This document shows, piece after piece, positions 7,456 to 13,620 of a stretch of DNA of 21,271 nt; position 1 is the first letter of the stretch, and each line of letters begins with the position of its first letter. The notes beneath the pieces were generated by a model that was given only the letters and a program-made list of their open reading frames with translations, was not told the origin of the DNA and ran no database searches. A program made the translations under genes and the position numbers. The stretch is from Lachnospiraceae bacterium (GTDB lineage: Bacteria; Bacillota; Clostridia; Lachnospirales; Lachnospiraceae). Location of the stretch: positions 1-21,271 of the forward strand of contig JAHZHB010000001.1 of the NCBI GenBank assembly GCA_019420465.1, in the 5' to 3' direction.

Positions 7456-8073
7456 CTATACCTCCCTGCCGACAGCGGCAAAATTTTTCAGTATCTCCAG
7501 ACCCCATGTGGAACTTTTTTCCGGATGAAACTGACAGGCAAACACATTGTCCTGTTCTACGGCAGCATGGATTGAAGTACCGTACTCACATACCGCTTTT
7601 ACGATGGACGGATCTTCTGCCTGCAGATAATACGAATGAACAAAATACACGTATGTGTCCTCCGATATATTGGCAAACAGACGGCCATTATGCACCAAAT
7701 GCAGAGAATTCCATCCCATATGAGGAATCTTTAACCCCGGTGTTTCCGGAATTTTTAAGATCCTGCCCTTCAGGATTCCAAGCCCCGGCACTCCGGGTGT
7801 CTCTTCACTGCTTTCAAACAGAAGCTGCAGCCCGAGACAGATGCCCAGAAAAGGAATCTGTCTTTTCACAACTTCCTGTATAACATCTACCAGACCATAT
7901 TTTTCCAGATTGGCCATGGCATCACCAAAAGCTCCAACGCCGGGAAGGATCACATGGTCTGCTGCCAGGATCGTCTCACGGTCTCTCGTAAGAACCGTCT
8001 CTTCACCCAGAAGCTGCAGCGCTTTTTCAACACTTTTGATATTACCGGCATCATAGTCAAGTATTGCTATCAT
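7456..8073 (-). CDS. hisH: Imidazole glycerol phosphate synthase, glutamine amidotransferase subunit
   Basis: A 205-residue class I glutamine amidotransferase that releases ammonia from glutamine for HisF. The catalytic triad is visible: Cys79 in LGICLGLQLLFE, His183 and Glu185 in QFHPEKS. The N-terminal MIAILDYDAGNIKSVEKAL and PGVGAFG are typical of HisH. Its ATG overlaps the stop codon of the upstream sensor kinase gene by four bases (ATGA), and hisF begins 1 bp after its own stop. Translation of kinase, HisH and HisF is therefore probably coupled, which is an uncommon arrangement for a biosynthetic enzyme and a signalling protein. Confidence 0.97.
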   Translation of the reverse strand: MIAILDYDAGNIKSVEKALQLLGEETVLTRDRETILAADHVILPGVGAFGDAMANLEKYGLVDVIQEVVKRQIPFLGICLGLQLLFESSEETPGVPGLGILKGRILKIPETPGLKIPHMGWNSLHLVHNGRLFANISEDTYVYFVHSYYLQAEDPSIVKAVCEYGTSIHAAVEQDNVFACQFHPEKSSTWGLEILKNFAAVGREV

Positions 8074-9659
8074 TTATCTATCTCTCTCCGTTTTTCTCTT
8101 TCTTCCGGTCTTTCCCGGTGTTCGAGTGTAAACCAGAATTCCACACCATTAGTATAATTCTTAACACCGCATTGCTGCTGCATGGAATCCATGATTGCTT
8201 TTACGATCGACAGTCCGATACCGCTGCCACCATATTCCCTGGTTCTGGCTTTGTCTACTTTGTAGAATTTGATCCAGATCTTGTCCATGTCTTCTTCCGG
8301 AATCTGGTTGCCGGTGTTGAAAACAGATGTCCGCACGATACCGTTTTCTACTCTGCACCGTATATCGAGGATCTTAGCGCCGTCTATATGATTCAGAGCA
8401 TTGGACACATAGTTTGTAATGACCTCTTCCACACGGAACTCATCCCCCCAGACATACAACGGCTCCTGCTGATGCAGCTTTAGCTGTACACCTTTCTGTT
8501 CGATCAGAAGACCGGAAGACTGCAAAACGCCACGGATCAGTGTAGTCAGGTCGAAACAGTCCATCTCCACCGGATCGTTGCCAAACTCCAGATGGTTCAG
8601 TGAAAGCAGCTTTTTGACCATGTCATTCATCTTGCGCGCCTCATCCGCTATGACATCTGCATAAAAAGCACGGCTCTCCGGATCATCGTTGACATTGTCG
8701 ATCAGGCCCTCAGCATACCCCTGGATCAGAGCGATCGGGGTTTTCAGCTCGTGGGATACATTGGAAAGAAACTCCTTTCGCATCTCATCGATCTCTTCTT
8801 TTCGCTGGATATCTTTTTCCAGCTGCAGATTGGCTGATTTGAGCTCCGAGATCGTCTTTTCGAGCTGGTCGCTCATGCGGTTGAAATTTTCACCCAGCAC
8901 ACCGATCTCGTCATTACCACCACTTTTATACCTGGCTTCAAAATCCAGATTGGACATTTTTTCAGAAAGCTCCGTCAGCTCCTGCACCGGCCGGGTAAAT
9001 CTCCGGACAAAAAACCAGGCAATGATTCCCCAGAAAATAGCCATTCCCAGACCTACCAGCAGATAAAAGTTATTCGCCAGGGCGGCACTTTCCTTGATAC
9101 TGGCCACAGGCGTGCGGATAATAAAGCTGTAACCACTGTCCAGCTGTCCCCAGATTTCCATATACATCTCTTTGCTGAAGAAATCGCTGTTTTTCTGGAG
9201 TATATAGTCCGATGTCTGTTCTATGATCTCCGGTTTTGCCTTGTCCAGCCCGGCATTGTAGCCAAAGAGACGGCCACTGATCTTGTTGGCATCTTTTTCT
9301 TTCTGATTGGTACTGACAACTCTCTGGTCACCGTCCATAACCAGATAGAGCAGATTGTTGGATTCGCAATACTGTTTCAGCTCATTGGGACTGTCATAAT
9401 CCGAGGCCGTCTCATCCGTATCTGCATCATCCAGATGTTTTGCAAACTCGGCAAAATCTATCTTTTCCAGAAGATACATACCGTTTTTTAAAGCATCTGC
9501 TTTATGGTCTGTATAATACCGCTCCATAAAGAGCATATTTAGAGCCACACCGCCGGCGATCATCATAAATACCATGCAGATCGTTGCCAGTACGAGCTTT
9601 GTCCTTATGGAATGCTTTACAGAGACCCCTGATCTGACTGTTTTTGTCTTTTCTTTCAT
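8070..9659 (-). CDS. Membrane sensor histidine kinase (HAMP-HisKA-HATPase)
   Basis: A 529-residue two-component sensor. A basic N-terminus is followed by a first membrane helix (about 22-45), an extracytoplasmic sensor region (about 46-195), a second helix (about 197-217), HAMP (about 218-270), a coiled linker, HisKA with phospho-acceptor His303 in NVSHELKTPIALIQGYAEGL, and an ATPase domain with N-box (NYVSNALNHID) and GGSGIGLSIVKAIMD. The sensor region has no recognisable ligand motif but looks like a dCache/PAS-like outer domain in size. It begins 3 bp after the response regulator stop, with GGAG inside the end of that gene, so the two form a clear pair. Its stop overlaps the hisH start. 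Signal unknown. Confidence 0.96.
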   Translation of the reverse strand: MKEKTKTVRSGVSVKHSIRTKLVLATICMVFMMIAGGVALNMLFMERYYTDHKADALKNGMYLLEKIDFAEFAKHLDDADTDETASDYDSPNELKQYCESNNLLYLVMDGDQRVVSTNQKEKDANKISGRLFGYNAGLDKAKPEIIEQTSDYILQKNSDFFSKEMYMEIWGQLDSGYSFIIRTPVASIKESAALANNFYLLVGLGMAIFWGIIAWFFVRRFTRPVQELTELSEKMSNLDFEARYKSGGNDEIGVLGENFNRMSDQLEKTISELKSANLQLEKDIQRKEEIDEMRKEFLSNVSHELKTPIALIQGYAEGLIDNVNDDPESRAFYADVIADEARKMNDMVKKLLSLNHLEFGNDPVEMDCFDLTTLIRGVLQSSGLLIEQKGVQLKLHQQEPLYVWGDEFRVEEVITNYVSNALNHIDGAKILDIRCRVENGIVRTSVFNTGNQIPEEDMDKIWIKFYKVDKARTREYGGSGIGLSIVKAIMDSMQQQCGVKNYTNGVEFWFTLEHRERPEEREKRREIDK

Positions 9660-9662
9660 GGT

Positions 9663-10340
9663 CTACTCCACTTCGAACTTATAGCCCATGCCCCAGATCG
9701 TACGGATCAGATCTCCTTTTTCACCCAGCTTGCTGCGCAGCTTTTTGACATGGGTGTCGATCGTACGGGCATCGCCGAAATAATCGTAGTTCCATACATG
9801 ATTCAAAATCTTTTCACGAGAAAGAGCAATTCCCTGATTTTCAAGGAAGTAGCTTAAAAGCTCAAATTCTTTGAAGCTCAGATCGATCTTTTTGCCATCT
9901 ACCGTGACTTCATGTGCTGTCTTGTTGATCTCGATGCCTCCGGCAGACAAAAGCTGGTCCTCCTGGCCCTTACCGCTGCGGCGAAGGATCGCTTCCACAC
10001 GGGCCACCAGAATCTTGGGACTGAACGGTTTGGAGATGTATTCATCCACACCGAGTTCAAAGCCTTTGAGCTCATCCTGTTCATCACCTCTGGCTGTCAG
10101 CATAATGATCGGCACCTTGCTCTCCGTCCGGATCTCACGACAGGTCTGCCATCCATCCATCTTTGGCATCATCACATCGAGTATGATCAGTGCCACATCT
10201 CTGTTTTCGTAGAACAGATCCACAGCCTCCTCACCGTCTCCGGCTTCAATGACTCTAAATCCCTCTCTGGTAAGGAAATCCCTGACAAGCTTACGCATAC
10301 GGCTTTCGTCGTCTACTACCATAATCTTTATATCCTGCAT
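9663..10340 (-). CDS. OmpR/PhoB-family response regulator
   Basis: A 225-residue DNA-binding regulator. The receiver domain (about 1-120) has the acidic pair DDE, phospho-acceptor Asp55 in LIILDVMMPK, the conserved Thr in MLTARGDEQDEL and Lys in DEYISKPFSPK. The winged-helix output domain (about 130-225) contains FKEFELLSYFLENQGIALSR and ends with RTIWGMGYKFEVE, typical of the OmpR class. It is followed 3 bp later by its cognate sensor kinase. A 95-bp gap separates it from the Ser/Thr kinase gene upstream; I found no convincing promoter or terminator there. Targets are unknown. The proximity of a Ser/Thr kinase makes cross-phosphorylation a possibility, but nothing in the sequence proves it. 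Confidence 0.97.
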   Translation of the reverse strand: MQDIKIMVVDDESRMRKLVRDFLTREGFRVIEAGDGEEAVDLFYENRDVALIILDVMMPKMDGWQTCREIRTESKVPIIMLTARGDEQDELKGFELGVDEYISKPFSPKILVARVEAILRRSGKGQEDQLLSAGGIEINKTAHEVTVDGKKIDLSFKEFELLSYFLENQGIALSREKILNHVWNYDYFGDARTIDTHVKKLRSKLGEKGDLIRTIWGMGYKFEVE

Positions 10341-10435
10341 ATCTTTGCCTCCCGACTTACCTGAACTTTTTATCAGCTATCACTGTAACAGAAAAATTTG
10401 ACCGTTCTGTGAAACCAAAAGATCAGGTGAGATAT

Positions 10436-11782
10436 TTATCGCTTAAAGATTTCCAGTATTCTGGTAAATCCGTCACGCAGGTATTTGCCGATATTCATAC
10501 TGTTGAGCTTTTGTGAAACCCGGCTCAGCCATTCGCCAAAATGATCGACAGATGGCAGATACTGGGTAATACCCTTGAACATGCCAAGTGCGGAAAAAAC
10601 GAACTCCAGGACAAAGAGAATCACGATCAGGATCACGATCACCAGACCGATATTGAGGGCTTTCTGCAGTCCTGCTGCCACCTCCGGTTCATCATACTCA
10701 TCGTCTTCATCGTCATAGACATCATAGTATCCTGCGGACTCTCTGTAGACATCCTTTTTGGTTTTCTTTTTTGTTTTCTTCTTTTTCTTTTTTACCGGTT
10801 CTTCCTCTTCATAGGGTCGGACTTTTTTTACTCTGACAGGTTTTTTCTCTTTTTTTGTCTTTTTGTTCATCTCGTTTTCGATCTCCGCTACCTGTCGGTG
10901 GGAAAAGATCATTGTTTTCCCCGCACTGTCCGCCTGTTGCGTCTGTGTCGCGCCTGTCCCTTCCGGATCCTTGATACAGAGCTTCAGATCCTGCACAAGC
11001 TCATCCATACTCTGGTACCGGTCATCCATCCTGCGGCTCATCGCCTTCAGAATGATCGCATTCAGATGAGAAGGAATATCCTCAAACATATCCTGCGGCG
11101 GGATCACCTTGCCCTCCATGTGATGCATGGCGATCTCTACCACGGAATTTCCCACAAAAGGCAGACGTCCCGTGCACATCTCATACATAGTCACACCCAG
11201 AGAATAGATATCGGTCCGCTGATCCGAATAGCCGCCGCGCACCTGCTCCGGTGAGCTGTAATACACCGAACCGCACGCATCGATCGTCATCGTATCAGAA
11301 GACTGCATCCTGGCGATACCAAAATCAGAAATTTTGACATTGCCATCTCTGGTAATGATGATATTGTCCGGTTTGATATCCCGGTGAATGATCCCGGCCT
11401 TATGCGCGGTACTGAGTGCATCGGCAGCCTGCATGGAGATGCTGATACATTCCGTACTGCTTAAGCGGACCTTGTTCTGAATATACTGTTTGAGTGTGAC
11501 ACCATCGATCAGCTCCATCACGATAAACCAGTGGCCCTGATCCTGATCCACATCATATACATCGACGATATTGGGATGCGACAGCTTTGCCGCCGCCTGT
11601 GCCTCACGGATAAAACGCTTGAGATAGCTCTCATCTCTTTCAAGAGTGTCTTTGAGCATTTTAAGCGCTGCCTGTTTGTGCAGTGTATGATCCATGATGC
11701 GGTAGACAACAGCCATACCGCCACGGCCAATCTCATCGATGATTTCGTATCTGCCCTTAAACATCGTGCCTGACGAAATCAT
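10436..11782 (-). CDS. Membrane Hanks-type Ser/Thr protein kinase without PASTA domains
   Basis: A 448-residue kinase. The catalytic domain (about 11-270) has the glycine loop GRGGMAVVY, Lys41 (AALKML), HRDIKPDN (133-140), DFG (153-155), SPEQ and DIYSLGVTMYE, so it should be active. A cytoplasmic linker carries a very basic stretch (about 307-343, many Lys) followed by an acidic one (about 354-367). One membrane helix (about 376-398) leads to a short outer tail of about 48 residues. PrkC/PknB-type kinases usually have several PASTA repeats there; none is present. No PP2C phosphatase gene is adjacent. The gene starts 18 bp after the RhaM-like gene and precedes a two-component pair. GAGGTG lies close before the ATG. 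Confidence 0.94.
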   Translation of the reverse strand: MISSGTMFKGRYEIIDEIGRGGMAVVYRIMDHTLHKQAALKMLKDTLERDESYLKRFIREAQAAAKLSHPNIVDVYDVDQDQGHWFIVMELIDGVTLKQYIQNKVRLSSTECISISMQAADALSTAHKAGIIHRDIKPDNIIITRDGNVKISDFGIARMQSSDTMTIDACGSVYYSSPEQVRGGYSDQRTDIYSLGVTMYEMCTGRLPFVGNSVVEIAMHHMEGKVIPPQDMFEDIPSHLNAIILKAMSRRMDDRYQSMDELVQDLKLCIKDPEGTGATQTQQADSAGKTMIFSHRQVAEIENEMNKKTKKEKKPVRVKKVRPYEEEEPVKKKKKKTKKKTKKDVYRESAGYYDVYDDEDDEYDEPEVAAGLQKALNIGLVIVILIVILFVLEFVFSALGMFKGITQYLPSVDHFGEWLSRVSQKLNSMNIGKYLRDGFTRILEIFKR

Positions 11783-11800
11783 ATGGTCACCTCTTTCTTA

Positions 11801-12442
11801 TCATGCATGGTGGCAGACGCATACAACATGCGCATGATGCTCTCCTGTGATCCAGTCCACATCATCAGTCAGCCAGCTCATGATATTCAGCATATTGTTT
11901 TCCCAGGCGATCGTGGACTGCTTTTCCTCTTCTGTCATCGGATGCTCCATGCTGGTATCGATCTCATCATAACCGAAAATATAGCCACCCGCAGACCAGA
12001 TGGAAAAATTACTGTCCGGCCCCGGATCCACCTGACCGTTTCTGGCCTCTACCAGAGCGTCATGACGTCTTTTGTACTCTTCTTCGGAACCCGGCACCAG
12101 TTTTGTCATAAATACCCGGTGACGGATCATTTCCTTGTCCAGGCGTACGATACCGAAATCATGATACATCAGACGCATGGACTCCCAGGGTGTGGAGATC
12201 CAGTCATAGGTTTCTGACAGGTAACGATCGTAGGTTTCCAGCTGCTCACGCTCAGCGCCTTCGATCTCATAGTCACCGTCAGTCTCACAGTAACCAAACA
12301 GCATATCCTCCACGTTCCATACACTGAAATTGCTGATACCGCTCATATCCAGCACTTCTGTAAGGTCCGGCCAGATTTTGCCCAGACGGGCACGGTATTC
12401 TCCGCCCATCCCTTCTTTCATAGCAAATGCATGTCTTTTCAT
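11801..12442 (-). CDS. Tandem two-domain L-rhamnose mutarotase-like (RhaM) protein
   Basis: RhaM enzymes are about 104 residues and interconvert alpha and beta L-rhamnose. This 213-residue protein looks like two copies end to end. The first (1-103) has MKRHAFAMKEG, YRARLGKIWPDLTEVL and ISNFSVWNVEDMLFGY. The second (105-213) has MIRHRVFMTKL, YKRRHDAL and SNFSIWSAGGYIFGYDE. The family motif is roughly YxRRHxxIWPEL: copy 1 keeps Tyr16 and IWP but has Leu20 where the catalytic His belongs; copy 2 keeps Tyr123 and His127 but has lost IWP. The C-terminus ends EHHAHVVCVCHHA, unusually rich in His and Cys. It is transcribed from a promoter at 12496-12525 and leads directly into the kinase gene. It may be an enzyme with one active site or a sugar-binding protein. 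Confidence 0.8.
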   Translation of the reverse strand: MKRHAFAMKEGMGGEYRARLGKIWPDLTEVLDMSGISNFSVWNVEDMLFGYCETDGDYEIEGAEREQLETYDRYLSETYDWISTPWESMRLMYHDFGIVRLDKEMIRHRVFMTKLVPGSEEEYKRRHDALVEARNGQVDPGPDSNFSIWSAGGYIFGYDEIDTSMEHPMTEEEKQSTIAWENNMLNIMSWLTDDVDWITGEHHAHVVCVCHHA

Positions 12443-12495
12443 AGTGTTCTCCCATCTCTGTATATGTATAGCGTATAAATCTCATAATCTTTTTT

Positions 12496-12525
12496 ATTAT
12501 AGCATGACATTTCCCTGCTGTACAA
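12496..12525 (-). promoter_or_regulatory. Promoter for the RhaM-like/kinase transcript
   Basis: On the minus strand TTGTAC (12520-12525) is separated by 18 bp from TATAAT (12496-12501), which is preceded by TGC, an extended -10. The leader to the ATG at 12442 is about 45 nt. It faces away from the XRE gene promoter, so the regulator encoded at 12681 could act on this intergenic region. Confidence 0.65.
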
Positions 12526-12630
12526 CCGCCTTTTCGCCCCTGTCCCGTCTTTTCTGTAACGATTTTTTCAGAATTTCCTGTATATTCGTCTACAGAATCA
12601 TTAAAAATTTGTGAAATTGAAAAAAATATA

Positions 12631-12658
12631 TTCACTTTTTTTAATCTTGTGGTATACT
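12631..12658 (+). promoter_or_regulatory. Promoter and strong ribosome binding site for the XRE regulator
   Basis: TTCACT (12631-12636), a 16-bp spacer and TATACT (12653-12658) preceded by TGG (extended -10) form a reasonable promoter. The mRNA would start about 15-17 nt before the ATG, and AAAGGAGGTGG lies just ahead of the ATG at 12681. The leader is therefore very short, with a near-consensus ribosome binding site. Confidence 0.6.
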
Positions 12659-12680
12659 GACGCAAAAAGGAGGTGGCAAC

Positions 12681-12956
12681 ATGACTTTTGACTACTCGAT
12701 TCTGCAGAAAAATCTGCACGATCTGCGTGTGGAGAATCGCATCAGCCAGGCCGATCTGGCCAAAGAGCTCGGATTTTCACGACATACTTACCTGAATTAT
12801 GAAACTGGCATACGCATCCCGACCCTGGACGCCATTCGCCACATTTCAGCATACTATCAGGTATCTATCGACGATCTTTTAGAGCGTCCGCAGATCCTCA
12901 AAGTTCAGGAGCCTTTAAAGAGAGGCCCCAAAGCAAAAAAGAAACCGCAGCAGTAG
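12681..12956 (+). CDS. Small XRE-family helix-turn-helix regulator
   Basis: A 91-residue DNA-binding protein. The HTH (about 22-60) reads ISQADLAKELGFSRHTYLNY followed by ETGIRIPTLDAIRHISAYYQ, then VSIDDLL, the standard end of the HTH_3 domain. A short basic tail (RGPKAKKKPQQ) follows, with no second domain for ligand or protease. It is the first of only two plus-strand genes and is divergent from the RhaM-like gene, with 238 bp between the two starts. Autoregulation or control of that divergent promoter is likely from layout alone. A bidirectional terminator follows at 12989-13027. It has no toxin partner, so a toxin-antitoxin role is not supported. Confidence 0.92.
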   Translation: MTFDYSILQKNLHDLRVENRISQADLAKELGFSRHTYLNYETGIRIPTLDAIRHISAYYQVSIDDLLERPQILKVQEPLKRGPKAKKKPQQ

Positions 12957-12988
12957 GCTGTGTTTTTCAAACGCACAAAAAGCCAGAA

Positions 12989-13027
12989 AGCTCAGGTCTT
13001 CCCCAAAAAGAAGTCCTGAGCTTTTTT
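12989..13027. terminator. Bidirectional intrinsic terminator between the XRE gene and the copper operon
   Basis: AGCTCAGG (12989-12996) pairs with CCTGAGCT (13015-13022), and CTTC pairs with GAAG inside after one T-T mismatch, with an 8-nt loop. On the plus strand T6 (13022-13027) follows. On the minus strand the stem is followed by a T-rich stretch. It sits 32 bp past the XRE stop codon and 51 bp past the end of the minus-strand operon. Confidence 0.85.
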
Positions 13028-13077
13028 GACTTGTCATGCATATCAATACCTGGTCCAGTGGAACAATCTTGATTTTG

Positions 13078-13407
13078 TTATTCATCCACCATAAGCCCTG
13101 CTTTTGCAGCTTTCGTCCAGTACTCCTGTCTTTCTTCGTACTGTGCATTGAGCCATGCATGGATCTGATCCAGACCTTCCTCACTGTAGGGAAACGTCTT
13201 TCTTGTCTTTTTTTCTTCGGCTGTATGCTCGAAATTGTACGGTTCCGGGAAAGTAAAGGCTTCAAAAACAGCCTCTTCCTTACTCTCGCCTACAGGCCGG
13301 AGCAAAAAACGCATCCCTTTGTAGCTTCCGGTATAGCGTTTTTTGATCTCCAGCTTGTCCCGCAGATTATAATTTTGCATATGACCGATGTCAACACGCT
13401 CGATCAC
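13078..13407 (-). CDS. Uncharacterised 109-residue protein, last gene of the copper operon
   Basis: I do not recognise this protein. It is soluble, with no signal peptide or membrane helix, and mixed in charge. It begins MIERVDIGHMQNYNLRDKLE, has an aromatic/basic middle (RYTGSYKGMRFLLRPVG) and an acidic and helical end (YSEEGLDQIHAWLNAQYEER). It has no Cys and few His, so it is unlikely to bind copper by the usual ligands. The GTG at 13407 is preferred: GGAG lies six bases upstream, inside the end of copA, and only 3 bp separate it from the copA stop. An ATG at 13380 is the alternative start. Tight coupling to copA and the terminator beyond it make it a genuine operon member, though its link to copper is inferred from position only. 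Confidence 0.75.
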   Translation of the reverse strand: MIERVDIGHMQNYNLRDKLEIKKRYTGSYKGMRFLLRPVGESKEEAVFEAFTFPEPYNFEHTAEEKKTRKTFPYSEEGLDQIHAWLNAQYEERQEYWTKAAKAGLMVDE

Positions 13408-13410
13408 TGC

Positions 13411-13620
13411 TTACTCCATTCCCAGATAGGTGTAATCACATGCTGCAATGGCATCTTTAAACAGATTCTCCGGGATTTCCCTGTCCATAGTGACTACAGC
13501 TTCTTTTTTCTCATGGCTGGCCTTAACATCCGTTACACCATCGATAGCCATCAGAGCCTTTGTTACATGAGCCTCACAGTGGCCGCACATCATTCCTTCG
13601 ATTTTGATTGTCTTTGTCAT
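13411..13620 (-). CDS. Possible internally initiated CopZ-like copper chaperone (in frame with copA)
   Basis: Within copA, ATG781 (base 13620) is preceded by AGGGAGG, with 10-11 bases between GGAGG and the ATG. Initiation here would give a 69-residue protein starting MTKTIKIEGMMCGHCEAHVT, the size and layout of a free CopZ chaperone (ferredoxin-like fold, CxxC metal site). It would end at the copA stop. In E. coli, copA makes a short CopA(Z) chaperone by a programmed frameshift; here a separate internal start would reach the same outcome by another route. The linker before it (about 752-780) is polar and Lys-rich, as expected for a tether. Internal initiation is inferred; the domain itself is clear. 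Confidence 0.5.
   Translation of the reverse strand: MTKTIKIEGMMCGHCEAHVTKALMAIDGVTDVKASHEKKEAVVTMDREIPENLFKDAIAACDYTYLGME

Noticed and set aside
6693..8073. HisHF as surface-sugar amidotransferase homologues (PseA/WbpG-linked type)
   Set aside because: All canonical HisF and HisH catalytic and phosphate-binding motifs are intact and no sugar-modifying genes are nearby.
10341..10435. Terminator or promoter between the Ser/Thr kinase and response regulator genes
   Set aside because: A bulged hairpin (TCAC...ACAGAA with TTCTGTGA) is present but has no T-run, and no hexamer pair with proper spacing was found.
12681..12956. XRE protein as an antitoxin
   Set aside because: No toxin-sized partner gene precedes or follows it; a terminator follows directly.
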